Counted from the stretch's first letter, positions 1-8,800 are shown. The stretch: 10,076 nt of DNA from Candidatus Avipropionibacterium avicola (GCA_018715445.1 DVLP01000030.1:1-10076); one strand, 5' to 3'. The notes: a model not told the origin generated them from the sequence alone. Made by a program: numbers and translations.

Positions 1-427
1 CGTCCTTGGACTTGTCATCCTTGGCCGGCTTGTCGTCCTTCGCCGCCTTGTCGTCCTTCTTGGCGATGGCGTCGGTGGTCGGCTCGGAGCCGATCTCGGC
101 GAGCGCGGCGTTGAACCGGGCCAGCTTGTCCTCCTTCTCCGGAGCGACGTCCACGCCCGAGGGCGAGGTGTCACCGGAGAAGGACTGCCAGTCACCGGTG
201 CGCTTCAGCAGCGCCACGACGGCCTCGGTCGGCTGGGCGCCGACGCTCAGCCAGTACTGGGCCCGCTCGGAGTCGACCTTGATAACCGAGGGGTCATTCT
301 TCGGGTGGTACTGCCCGATCTCCTCGATGGCCTTGCCGTCCCGCTTCTGACGGGAGTCCATGACGACGATGCGGTAGTGCGGGGTGCGGATCTTGCCAAT
401 CCGCTTCAGACGAATCTTGACAGCCAC
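1..427 (-). CDS. rpsP: 30S ribosomal protein S16, 3' end cut by the window edge
   Basis: This is a structural protein of the small ribosomal subunit, needed for 30S assembly. The N-terminus reads [20 protein letters not shown], the classic S16 opening, and is followed by [19 protein letters not shown]. The start is a GTG at 427-425, preceded by AGGAG at 443-439 with an 11-base spacing. At least 142 residues are visible, against roughly 80-90 for a compact S16. The extra part is a charged tail from about residue 122 on, with KDDK units repeated every 7 residues and separated by alanine, proline or serine. Long lysine/alanine-rich S16 tails occur in other actinobacteria. The stop codon lies beyond the left edge. 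The gene lies 171 bases downstream of the amidohydrolase on the same strand, and that gap holds a candidate promoter and leader hairpin. The identification is secure; the role of the tail is unknown. Confidence 0.97.
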   Translation of the reverse strand, partial: MAVKIRLKRIGKIRTPHYRIVVMDSRQKRDGKAIEEIGQYHPKNDPSVIKVDSERAQYWLSVGAQPTEAVVALLKRTGDWQSFSGDTSPSGVDVAPEKEDKLARFNAALAEIGSEPTTDAIAKKDDKAAKDDKPAKDDKSKD

Positions 428-471
428 GTGTGTGGGATCTCCTGTGTGAACGTACGGATGAACGCAGCGCT

Positions 472-517
472 CCGGCGTGGGGCACCAGAGATGGGCTCTG
501 TGGGTCGACCACGCCGG
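472..517 (-). promoter_or_regulatory. Leader stem-loop upstream of rpsP
   Basis: CCGGCGTGG at 472-480 and CCACGCCGG at 509-517 form a perfect 9-bp inverted repeat. The 28-base interior contains a second inverted repeat, CAGAG at 486-490 and CTCTG at 496-500, so the RNA could fold as a two-part stem. It lies 44 bases before the rpsP start codon, inside the probable 5' leader. No T-run follows it on the minus strand, so it is not a textbook intrinsic terminator. It could be a weak attenuator or terminator for the upstream genes, or a ribosomal-protein leader that responds to S16. The base pairing is seen directly; the role is inference. Confidence 0.5.
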
Positions 518-539
518 GGGCGTTGAGAGGGCACCCTCG

Positions 540-566
540 GGCAGAAGACTGGCGACATTCTGCCAG
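540..566 (-). terminator. Inverted repeat after the amidohydrolase (terminator or operator)
   Basis: GGCAGAA at 540-546 and TTCTGCC at 558-564 form a perfect 7-bp stem with an 11-base loop. An overlapping alternative pairs CTGGC at 549-553 with GCCAG at 562-566, so the two stems exclude each other. The element starts 33 bases after the amidohydrolase stop. There is no T-tract. It overlaps a candidate -10 element for rpsP, so a regulatory role is as likely as termination. Confidence 0.3.
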
Positions 567-586
567 ACGGGACCCGATTGACCCAA
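557..586 (-). promoter_or_regulatory. Candidate rpsP promoter
   Basis: On the minus strand TTGGGT (586-581) and CAGAAT (562-557) are separated by 18 bases, a weak match to -35 and -10 hexamers. Transcription would begin near 550 and give a leader of about 120 bases that includes the 472-517 stem-loop. The match is partial (3 of 6 and 4 of 6), so this is a suggestion only. Confidence 0.3.
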
Positions 587-598
587 ACCCCACCCGGG

Positions 599-1699
599 TC
601 AGTCGCGGGCCCCGACCAGCACGTGGACCGGATGGTGCAGCACCTGCGGTGTGATCCGGGGATCGGTGTCGAAGCAGACCAGGTCGGCCGAGGCCCCGTC
701 GACGGGACCCTCCACCAGGTCGGTCCCCTCCCTCAGGCCCGATCCGTCCAGCAGCCAACGCCGGGCATGCCAGGAGGCGGCACCGAGCGCCGCGGTCGGT
801 CCGATCACGCGGGCCAGCAGCTCCACCTCGTCGGCGACCGAGCCGTGCGGCCGCAGACCGCCGGCATCGGACCCGGCCATCAGGGCGATCCCGGCGTCGG
901 CGCACGCTGCGACGGTGGCGAACCGGCGACGGTGCAGCTCACGCATGTGCGCGGCGTAGCGGGGGAACTTGGCCTCGCCCTGGGCGGCGAAGTCGACGAA
1001 GTTCTCGATCTGGACCAGGGTCGGCACCAGGACGGTGCCGCGCGCGGCCATCTCGGCGATCACCGGCTCGGTCAGCCCGGTGCCGTGCTCGACGCAGTCG
1101 ACGCCGGCCGCCACCCAGTCGGCGACCGCCTCCTCACCGAAGACATGGGTGGTGACCCGGGCCCCGTGACGGTGGGCCGCCGCGACCGCCTCGCCGACCA
1201 GGTCGGCCGGCCACAGCGGCGCCAGGTCTCCGATCGAGCGGTCGATCCAGTCGCCGACCACCTTCACCCAGCCGTCGCCGAGGAGGGCCTGGCGCTCGAC
1301 CTCGGCGACCAGGTCCTCCGGCTCGACCTCGACCGCGTAGTTGCGGATGTAACGCCGCGACCGGGCGATGTGGCGTCCGCACCGGATGAGACGCGGCAGG
1401 TCGTGGCGCTCGTCGAGCCAGTGGGTGTCCTCGGGGACGCCGCAGTCACGGACCAGCAGCACACCCGCGGCACGCTCGGCCTTGGCCTGGGCGATCGTGG
1501 CGGCACGGTCGTCCGCGCCGGTGGCTCCGAGGCCGACATGGCAGTGGGCGTCAACCAGCCCGGGCACCACGTACTGTCCCGGGTGGCCCAGATCTGTGGC
1601 GCCGGGTACGGGCGTGGTCGAGACCCGTCCCCGTACCACCCAGAACTCGACCTGCTCCCCGAGCGGGAGCAGGGTGCCCCGGACCCGAAGTGCCGTCAC
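599..1699 (-). CDS. Metal-dependent amidohydrolase (imidazolonepropionase/prolidase-like)
   Basis: This 366-residue cytoplasmic hydrolase has the TIM-barrel amidohydrolase fold. Visible metal-site residues are the HxH pair H52 and H54 (in VDAHCHVG), a candidate bridging lysine K146 (GWVKVVGDW), H185 (TTHVFGEE), H205 (VEHGT) and D278 (AGSDAGG). This set matches the family of imidazolonepropionase-like enzymes and Zn-dependent Xaa-Pro or Xaa-Arg dipeptidases. The short N-terminal beta segment and C-terminal return (SADLVCFDTDP) complete the usual composite domain, so the protein is full length. The start is a GTG at 1699-1697, 13 bases after the stop of the phosphodiesterase gene, with only a weak purine stretch before it, suggesting translational coupling. 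The exact substrate cannot be told from sequence; a cyclic amide or dipeptide is possible. No signal peptide is seen. Confidence 0.87.
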   Translation of the reverse strand: MTALRVRGTLLPLGEQVEFWVVRGRVSTTPVPGATDLGHPGQYVVPGLVDAHCHVGLGATGADDRAATIAQAKAERAAGVLLVRDCGVPEDTHWLDERHDLPRLIRCGRHIARSRRYIRNYAVEVEPEDLVAEVERQALLGDGWVKVVGDWIDRSIGDLAPLWPADLVGEAVAAAHRHGARVTTHVFGEEAVADWVAAGVDCVEHGTGLTEPVIAEMAARGTVLVPTLVQIENFVDFAAQGEAKFPRYAAHMRELHRRRFATVAACADAGIALMAGSDAGGLRPHGSVADEVELLARVIGPTAALGAASWHARRWLLDGSGLREGTDLVEGPVDGASADLVCFDTDPRITPQVLHHPVHVLVGARD

Positions 1700-1712
1700 G
1701 CCCCGTGCACCG

Positions 1713-2426
1713 TCAGGCTCCGGTACGGACCGCCCGTGCCGCTTCCCACTCGTCGCGGGTGCGGACCGCCATCGCGGTGTCGTCGGCGGTTGTGCCGGAC
1801 CAGCCCTCCTCGAGCGCCCGGGTCACCTCGTCGGGGGTACGGCTGGGCCAGACGGTGACGAATCCCCCGGCATCACGGATGGCACGCACCCGCTCGGTCT
1901 CGGCGAGGCTCCAGTGGACCATCAGCGCCAGGTCGGGGGTGTGGTGCTCGGCGACCTTGGCCTCCTGGCCCTTGCCGGCGATCAGACCGACGCGCCACGG
2001 ACCCTCGGTGGCGACGGCCTCGGCCACGGCCTCGGGGTGGAAGCTGGTGATCGTGACGCCCTCACGGGGCTCGGCCTTGATCAGGGCCAGCACGGCCGCG
2101 GTGGCGGCAGCGTCCTTGACCTCGACCTGGAGGTCGATCTCGCCGATGGTGCGCCAGAACTCCTCGAAGGTCGGGACCTGCTCGCCGAGCCCGGCATCCA
2201 GAGCACGCAGCTCGGCCAAGGTCATCTCGGCGATCGCGCCGGTGCCGTTGGTGGTCCGGTCGACGGTCTTGTCGTGCATGATCACCAAGTGGCCGTCACT
2301 GCTCAGGTGGACGTCGAGCTCGAGCTCGTCGACGCCGTCGGCGATGGCCCGACGGAACGACCGCATGGTGTTCTCGGGCTCGGTGGACAGGGTGCCTCGG
2401 TGTCCGGTGATCACCAGACGTGACAT
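1713..2426 (-). CDS. Glycerophosphodiester phosphodiesterase family protein
   Basis: This 237-residue protein is predicted to hydrolyse glycerophosphodiesters to glycerol-3-phosphate and an alcohol. The family signature is clear: GHRG at 8-11 (H9), PENT at 17-20, ELELDVH at 34-40 (metal ligands E36 and D38), DGHLVIMHD at 44-52 (second catalytic H51), DRTTNGTG at 56-63 and VEVKD at 101-105 (E102, K104). The length is typical of short bacterial cytoplasmic forms, and there is no signal peptide. The C-terminal segment is less standard: where many members read a Trp-Thr motif followed by Gly-(Ile/Val)-x-Thr-Asp, here there is VTVWPSR and then GTTADD. The start is an ATG at 2426-2424 with AAAGG 8 bases upstream. 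It starts 14 bases after the ffh stop and ends 13 bases before the amidohydrolase, so the three probably share a transcript. The physiological role is probably phospholipid-derived phosphate and glycerol recycling. Confidence 0.92.
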   Translation of the reverse strand: MSRLVITGHRGTLSTEPENTMRSFRRAIADGVDELELDVHLSSDGHLVIMHDKTVDRTTNGTGAIAEMTLAELRALDAGLGEQVPTFEEFWRTIGEIDLQVEVKDAAATAAVLALIKAEPREGVTITSFHPEAVAEAVATEGPWRVGLIAGKGQEAKVAEHHTPDLALMVHWSLAETERVRAIRDAGGFVTVWPSRTPDEVTRALEEGWSGTTADDTAMAVRTRDEWEAARAVRTGA

Positions 2427-2440
2427 GGGTACAGCCTTTC

Positions 2441-4045
2441 TCAGACGGGGGGACGCTTCTTGCCGGCCTGCTCGAACATCTGCTGCATCTGCGGGGGCAG
2501 CTGCAGTTCACTCATCGCCTTCTCGATGTCCTCAGGACTCGCATCGGGCCCGAGGCCGAAGGCTGCCGCCGGATCCTGGGCCTGCTCCTGCTGACCGGCG
2601 GCCTGCGCATTGGCCTGGGCGGCCCGCTTGGCGGGGTTGCCCGAGCCCTTGCGACGCTTCTTGTTCGACTTCTTCTGCTGGGGACGCGCTCCCCCACCGC
2701 CGCCACCACCGGGCATGCCCGGCATGCCGGGCATCTTGCCGTTGGCCAACGAGTTCATCATCTTGCGGGCCTGCAGGAAGCGGTTGACCAGGTTGTTGAC
2801 GTCGGAGACCTCGGTGCCCGAGCCCCGCGCGATCCGTGCCCGACGTGAGCCGTTGAGGATCGAGACGTCGGCCCGCTCCTGCGGCGTCATCGAGTAGATG
2901 ATCGCCTCGACCCGGTCGATCTCGCGCTCGTCGAAGTTGGCGAGTTGGTCCTTCATCGCACCGGCGCCGGGCAGCATGCCCATGATCTTGGAGAGCGGGC
3001 CCATCCGACGGACGGCCTGCATCTGCTCGAGGAAGTCCTGCAGTCCGAACTCGTTGCCCTTGCCCCCGGCAATCTTGGCGGCCGCCTTGGCCGACTGCTC
3101 GGCGTCGAAGGTCGCCTCGGCCTTCTCGATCAGGGTGAGCATGTCGCCCATGTCGAGGATCCGCCCGGCCATCCGGTCCGGATGGAACAGGTCGAAGTCC
3201 TCGAGCTTCTCGCCGCTGCTGGCGAACATGATCGGCTTGCCGGTCACCCGGGCGATCGACAGCGCGGCACCACCGCGCGCATCGCCGTCCAGCTTGGTCA
3301 GCACGACTGCGTCGAAGCCGACGCCGTCGGCGAAGGCGTTGGCGGTGTTGACCGAGTCCTGACCGATCATCGCGTCCACGACGAACAGGACCTCGTCGGG
3401 ATTCACCGCCGCCTTGATGTCGGCGGCCTGCTGCATCAGCTCGGCATCGACACCGAGACGACCAGCGGTGTCCACGATGACGACGTCGTACAGCTTCTGC
3501 TTGGCGTGCTCGATCGACTGGCGGGCGACCGCGACCGGGTCACCGACCCCGTTGCCCGGCTCGGGGGCGAAGACGTGGATCCCGGCCCGTTCGCCGACCA
3601 CCTGGAGCTGGTTGACCGCATTGGGTCGCTGCAGGTCGGCCGCCACCAGCAACGGGGCGTGGCCCTGGGCGCGCAGCCACTTGGCGAGCTTGCCGGCCAG
3701 GGTGGTCTTGCCGGCACCCTGCAGGCCGGCCAGCATGATCACCGTCGGCGGCTGCTTGGCCATCCGCAGCTCGCGGGTCTGCCCACCGAGGATCGCAATG
3801 AGCTCCTCGTTGACGATCTTGACGACCTGCTGGGCCGGGTTGAGCCCGCCACGGATCTCGGCGTCCTTGGCCCGCTCCTTGACCGCGGCGATGAAGTCCT
3901 TGACCACCGACAGGTGGACGTCGGCCTCCAGCAGGGCGATCCGGATCTCCCGCGCGGTCGCGTCGATGTCGGCGTCGGTCAGCTTCCCCTTGCCCCGCAG
4001 GTTGCGGAACGCCGCTGACAGACGATCGGACAAGGTGTCGAACAC
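2441..4045 (-). CDS. ffh: Signal recognition particle protein Ffh (SRP54)
   Basis: This GTPase binds signal peptides and SRP RNA and delivers ribosomes making membrane proteins to FtsY. Its 534 residues comprise an N domain (1-95), a G domain (about 96-300) and an M domain (about 320-435). Visible motifs are the P-loop GLQGAGKT (107-114), DLQRPNA (138-144), DTAGRL (192-197), the insertion-box segment FVVDAMIGQD (221-230), TKLDG (250-254), and the SRP-RNA-binding SRRARIARGSG (400-410). The M domain carries the methionine-rich finger RRMGPLSKIMGMLPG. After it comes an MPG repeat and a run of seven glycines (438-452), a basic stretch (KKSNKKRRK) and an acidic tail. It is about 80 residues longer than the E. 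coli protein, as is common in actinobacteria. The start is a GTG at 4045-4043 with GAGG 8 bases upstream. It probably has its own promoter in the 72-base gap before it. Confidence 0.98.
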   Translation of the reverse strand: MFDTLSDRLSAAFRNLRGKGKLTDADIDATAREIRIALLEADVHLSVVKDFIAAVKERAKDAEIRGGLNPAQQVVKIVNEELIAILGGQTRELRMAKQPPTVIMLAGLQGAGKTTLAGKLAKWLRAQGHAPLLVAADLQRPNAVNQLQVVGERAGIHVFAPEPGNGVGDPVAVARQSIEHAKQKLYDVVIVDTAGRLGVDAELMQQAADIKAAVNPDEVLFVVDAMIGQDSVNTANAFADGVGFDAVVLTKLDGDARGGAALSIARVTGKPIMFASSGEKLEDFDLFHPDRMAGRILDMGDMLTLIEKAEATFDAEQSAKAAAKIAGGKGNEFGLQDFLEQMQAVRRMGPLSKIMGMLPGAGAMKDQLANFDEREIDRVEAIIYSMTPQERADVSILNGSRRARIARGSGTEVSDVNNLVNRFLQARKMMNSLANGKMPGMPGMPGGGGGGGARPQQKKSNKKRRKGSGNPAKRAAQANAQAAGQQEQAQDPAAAFGLGPDASPEDIEKAMSELQLPPQMQQMFEQAGKKRPPV

Positions 4046-4083
4046 GGTGGGTACCTCGCAGGATCGGACGGTAGGACTGCCCC

Positions 4084-4089
4084 ATGCTA
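4084..4089 (-). promoter_or_regulatory. Candidate -10 element for ffh
   Basis: TAGCAT on the minus strand resembles a -10 hexamer (4 of 6) and lies about 38 bases before the ffh start codon, in the 72-base gap (4046-4117) that follows the solute-binding protein gene. No convincing -35 hexamer is seen, and no clear terminator is visible in this gap either. An essential gene such as ffh would be expected to have a promoter separate from an inducible sugar operon, which is the main reason for listing it. Confidence 0.22.
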
Positions 4090-4117
4090 CCCATGGACGC
4101 GACGGCCCGGACGCAGG

Positions 4118-5755
4118 TCAGGCGATTCCCCCGTTCTCCCGCGCCCGGGCGTACTCATCGCGAGCGCGGTCGGCGAAGTCGGCGGTGAAGGCCTCGACTG
4201 CCGTCGTGAAGGCGTCCATCGACGAGTCACCGCGCAGCACGCCGGTCATGGCGTCGCGGACGTCACGCTGGGCCGCTGCCACGTTGCCCGACACCCACTC
4301 GGAGTAGAGCTCCCAGGTCGGATCACCCACGGCGTCGGGCAATCGTTCCTGCAGGTAGGCATGGAGTTCGTCGGTGACGTCGTCGTGGCCGGGATGGAAC
4401 AGCACCACGGTGTACGGATTGCCCAGGTAGTAGGACGAGCTGTTGGCATGCCGTGCCGAGTTGTCCTCGTCGACCGTGGGGACGCCGTCCGACATCGTGT
4501 AGTGGGTGCCCTCGACGCCGTACCGGTTCAGCAGGTACTCCGAGCTGCCGAACGGGGCGGCGAAGGCGTTGATCAGGTCCAGGCACTCCCGGACCCGTTG
4601 CTGCGAGGCCTGCTTGCTGATCCCGACGAAGGCTCCGTATCCGGCCGGCTTCAGATAGCTGGGTGCCCGACCGCTGCCGTCGGCCAGGGGCAGGTCGAGG
4701 ATCTGCCCGACCGGCTCACGGAAGAGGCTGCCTCCGGCGAACTCATAGGCCAACACCTGCATGGCGGTGACATTGGACTGGTACCAGTTGGGCCGAAGGT
4801 CAGGACTGGTCAGCGACTGCGGATGGCACAGACCTTCGTTCCAGATCTGGACGACCGCCTCGAAGGCCTGGGCGTACTCCTCGGTCTCGTACTGGTGGAC
4901 GAACGTGCCGTCGGCGTCCTCCCGCCAGCCGGGAGGCCCGCCGAACATCTGGTTGAAGATCGGCAGGATCCAGTCGATGGGCTCGCCCCCGAGTGCGAAC
5001 CGGTCCGATCCGCGATCGGTCACCTCGCGGCACAGCTCGATGAAGTCCTCGACGCCGTCCAGCGCCACCTCGCCGGTGATCCCGGCCTGCGCACCGACCT
5101 CGGTGTTGAACATCACCACGTTCGACAGCTTGGGTCGTGGCTGGGTCACACCCCAGATCCGGCCCCCGAGCGTGGGAATCTGCCACATGTCGGTCGGCAT
5201 CGCGGCCAGGCTCGGCCACTGCTCCACGGCGTCACCGGCGAGCAGGTCGGACAGGTCGGTGAACTTGGCCTCCAGCAGCTGCGGCAACTTGGCCACCGTG
5301 GACACCTGCACCAACTCGGGAAGGTCGTCCCCTGCCACGGCCACCTGGAACTTCGACTTGTACTCGGCAAAGTTGGCCCACTGGAACGCAAAGTCGTTGC
5401 CGTAGGCCTCTGCCTGGGCCCGATACCACGGGTTCCGCTTCCCCAGTGCCGTCTGGGGTGGCTGGCCCTGCGTCATGAAGGTGATGGGATCGGTCGACGG
5501 CAACGGTGCCGCGGTGATCGCCGGCGGGTCGTCGGGATAACGGTAGAAGCCGGGGACCAGCCCGCTCGCATCACCCGGGAGGTCCGGCTGGACGGCGGTG
5601 AAGGGGCGATGGGTCGGCGTGGTCACCGGGCTGCCCTCGCCGGTACTCGAGTCGTCGGAGCTCTTTCGGCTCCGACATCCGGTCACCACCGCCGCGGTCG
5701 CAACCCCGGCGCCGGTGAGCACCGCACGTCGACTGATCGGTCCATGGCTTGTCAT
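4118..5755 (-). CDS. ABC-transporter extracellular solute-binding lipoprotein (carbohydrate type)
   Basis: This 545-residue lipoprotein is predicted to sit on the outer face of the membrane and capture a sugar or oligosaccharide. The signal peptide carries a twin-arginine stretch, SRRAVLTGAG (8-17), and a lipobox TGC with Cys27 as the lipidation site. After a Ser/Thr/Pro-rich linker the body resembles the large solute-binding proteins of family 1 in the aldouronate or complex-oligosaccharide group (LplA/YtcQ-like): a long N-lobe, FQWANFAEYKSKFQVAVAG, DLPELVQVS, and a C-terminal helical region. The start is an ATG at 5755-5753 with a perfect AGGAGG (5767-5762) 6 bases upstream. It begins 51 bases after the lyase gene on the same strand, so it is probably co-transcribed. 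No permease or ATPase gene is adjacent. The link to lyase products is inferred from context. Confidence 0.88.
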   Translation of the reverse strand: MTSHGPISRRAVLTGAGVATAAVVTGCRSRKSSDDSSTGEGSPVTTPTHRPFTAVQPDLPGDASGLVPGFYRYPDDPPAITAAPLPSTDPITFMTQGQPPQTALGKRNPWYRAQAEAYGNDFAFQWANFAEYKSKFQVAVAGDDLPELVQVSTVAKLPQLLEAKFTDLSDLLAGDAVEQWPSLAAMPTDMWQIPTLGGRIWGVTQPRPKLSNVVMFNTEVGAQAGITGEVALDGVEDFIELCREVTDRGSDRFALGGEPIDWILPIFNQMFGGPPGWREDADGTFVHQYETEEYAQAFEAVVQIWNEGLCHPQSLTSPDLRPNWYQSNVTAMQVLAYEFAGGSLFREPVGQILDLPLADGSGRAPSYLKPAGYGAFVGISKQASQQRVRECLDLINAFAAPFGSSEYLLNRYGVEGTHYTMSDGVPTVDEDNSARHANSSSYYLGNPYTVVLFHPGHDDVTDELHAYLQERLPDAVGDPTWELYSEWVSGNVAAAQRDVRDAMTGVLRGDSSMDAFTTAVEAFTADFADRARDEYARARENGGIA

Positions 5756-5806
5756 CGATGTCCTCCTGGGATGGTGGAAGCGCGCAGGGCGCCGGTGAAC
5801 GGGCGG

Positions 5807-8800
5807 TCAGTCCTCGAGCATGACCCTGAGCACGGGGGCGGGTTGGCCCTCCTTGGTGCGGACCAGCAGGACCCGGTCAGCGCCACGGTGGACCTGGGCG
5901 AGGCCGAATCCGATCGGCGCACCAGCCGCGGTCATGGCGGCGACATGGTCGGTGACGTCGACCGCGTACTCGCGGTTGTCCACCGTCAGCGGCTGCTCAC
6001 CCAGGAGGCGTCCGAGCCCTGGTCGGTCGTCCCAGGTGACCGTCATCTCGTCCCAGTCGGTGTCAGCGGTGTGGAGGCCGAGGACACCGTCGTCCCCGTC
6101 CTCGGTGACGCGGGCGGTGAAGACCAAGGTGGCCTTCGCCACGCGGGACCCAGCACGCACCGAAGGGAAGCGGAGGTAGCCCTCGCGGACGTAGTCCTGG
6201 TCGTCGCCGCCCTTGACGGTGACGGTGTCGCTGTCGCCGTAGTTCTCACCGCTGAACTCACCGCCGCGCACGGTGGTGTCGGCCTCGCACAGCAGCTCGG
6301 GCTCGCGCGGATCGGGCACCTTGGTCTGCACTGCGTCCCAGGCCCAGTGGTGTGATTGCCCGGCCATCACGGCGATCCGTGCCACGCCCGGACCCTGCAC
6401 GTCGAACGTGTCGTCGTCGACCGCAATCACTGACGAGTCGGAACTCCACAGACGCACGACATCTGGATCGACCGGATCTCCGTGGTTGTCGATGAGCCGT
6501 GGCTCGACCATGATCGTGTCACCGACCTGGGCCTGCGTAGGGAGCGAGGCCGTCACGCTGCTGAGGTGCACCGGTCCGACCACCCAACGATCGGGGACCT
6601 GGATCTCGGAGACGCTGTTCCAGTCACTCGCCGAGTTGCCGTGCCCGACGTAGCGCAGGTACCGGGCATCGACACCGGCAAAGGCGAACTCCTCCAGGTC
6701 GTTGCTGGTGCCCGACGACTCCTGGTCGGTGAGGACCGGGCGCCACGGTCCACCGTCGGACACCTCGATGTCGAAGCGGGAGCGCCGCTGATCGCCCTGG
6801 TACCAAGCAATCCGTACCTTCTCCAGCCTTGCCACCTCACCGAGGTCGAGCCGCAGCCAGGCCTCGCCCTCGGCGGACCACCGGGTGGCCGGGTTCTGGT
6901 CCAGGACGTTCTGCGGCAGGTTGCCGTCATCGGCGCTGGCCACCACGGGCACGCCCGGTTGCAGGTCCTCGGTCGGTTCCAGCACCACGCGGTAGGTACT
7001 GCTGCGACCGTCCGGGGAGGTGAGACGGATCCGTGCGACTCCGGGCAAGGAGTCGGGGTCGGAGATCGTCAGGGTGGCGCCGTCCCCGGCGTTGGCCCTC
7101 ACCACCGGCATCGCATCGGGAGCAAGATCGGTCACCGTGTGGCTGAAGACGGCCGGGTCGAAGTCGGCGACCGGCTCGCCGTCGACCGACAGTCCGGTCA
7201 GCCTGGGCCCGGACACCGGCACCTTCCAGCGGTCGATCGGGATGACCCGGTGGGGCGACGGCGCCCGATCGCCGTCCCACAGGGGGCTGGCCTGGACGCA
7301 GATGGTGGCGACGGACACCTGTGACAGGTGGATGACCAGACGCTGGATGCCGGTGTTCGGGTCAGCCTCGCCAGGGGACGGAGCGGACCACAACGGGCGA
7401 GCGGGTGTGACGGCGAACCGCGCGTCGTGTGGTGTGCGCAGCCGCAGCAGGAGTCGTCGCACGCCGTGGCTCAGGGTTGCGGTGCGACCGTCGTCGCTGA
7501 CCGTGATGGCGTCACCGGTGTGCCACGACCACCACAGGTCGGCGGGCTCGACCAGCCGGATCTCGTCCTGGATCACCACTTGGTCGCGACCGTCGAAGGT
7601 GTGCCAGCCACGCGTCCACGCCTCGACACGGTCATCGGCCCCGGCGAGGTCGACGACGGTGACCGTTGCCTCCGGGTTGCCCTCGTGCCGTCGGAGCTCG
7701 GCGGTCCCCTCGAGGGACTGCGAGCGACCGCTGTCCGGGTCGACCAGCACGGTGTTCTGTCCCTCGGTCCGGGTGCGGTAGTACTGCCAGCGTTGGCCCG
7801 ACTCGGTGTCGAAGTAGCCCGGGACGTCGTACGACTCGGGCCCCAGGTCGACCGCCCAGCGCACACCGAGGGCGTCCAGCACGAAGGTGCCCAGGTCAAG
7901 GTTGGTGTGCGACGTCCGGTTGTCGCCTCCCTTGAGCGCCAGGAACTGGGCGTTCGGGTCCCGCCATGCAGACCGGGTCACCGCGACGCTGACCTTCTCG
8001 AACGAAGCATCCAGGTCCACCTGAGGATCCTGGTCCTCATGGTCGAGGGAGTACCACAGCACATCGGTCGCCACCGGCGCGGTGTCGGCCCGTTCGGCCG
8101 ACCACTGGGTCATCACCGGCTGCTCGTACTGACGTCCCAGCCACATCAGCTCGGATCCGCGCGGCGCGTTCGTCCCACTGTCACCGTGGTTGAACGACAG
8201 TCCTGTCGGGCCGCTCAGGTGGATCGGATGCAGTCCTGTGGTGTCCAGGCCGGGGTCGTCCTCACGTCCGCGGGCATCGCCGGTGGCCGACACCAGGCTG
8301 GCCAGCAACAGCACCAGGTGACTGGTGCCGTACGACCAGTAGCCGGGACCTTCCGGATAGCCACCGTCAGGGGCGTAGATCTGGGTTGACCAGGTGATGT
8401 TGTCGACGCTGCGGGAGAGGATGTCCTGGGCGAGGTCCGGCTCCTCCTGGGCCACGGTCAGGGCGCCCATGGCCAAGCCGGCGTTGCACACCGAGTTCCA
8501 GTTCATCGCCTCCTTGGTCCAGAACCGCTCCTCCTCGTACTGCTGGCGTCCCGGCTCGAGTCCGAGGCGCACGATGGCGTCGACCAACCGGGTGCGCTGG
8601 GAGTCGTCCCACTGGTCGTGAAGCCAGTCATGGCCGATCGCGACCGCCTGTGTCAGGCCGGCCGTGTCGAGGAAGTGGCGCGGGTTCCAGTCCGCCCAAC
8701 CGGTGCATTCCTCCAGCTCGTCCCAGAGCCGCTCGGCGAAGACCTGCTCCGAGGTGAGGTGGAAGGCCATGGCGAGCAACGGAACCCTGGCGACCACCGG

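Noticed and set aside
578..1858. Plus-strand open frame of 426 codons opposite the amidohydrolase
   Set aside because: It mirrors the complementary strand of a gene with a clear metal-binding motif set, and its translation is repetitive Gly/Asp/Arg-rich sequence with no family resemblance.
2945..4018. Plus-strand open frame of 357 codons opposite ffh
   Set aside because: It lies wholly within ffh, and its Leu/Gly/Asp/His-rich composition is what the complement of ffh codons produces.
4046..4117. Intrinsic terminator between the binding protein gene and ffh
   Set aside because: Only short, imperfect GC-rich pairings are visible and there is no T-tract, so I could not support a terminator call.
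4361..6355. Plus-strand open frame of 664 codons opposite the binding protein and lyase
   Set aside because: It lies antisense to two well-recognised genes, spans their intergenic gap, has low-complexity Gly/Val/Arg/His/Gln-rich content and no recognisable motif. It is a shadow typical of high-GC DNA.
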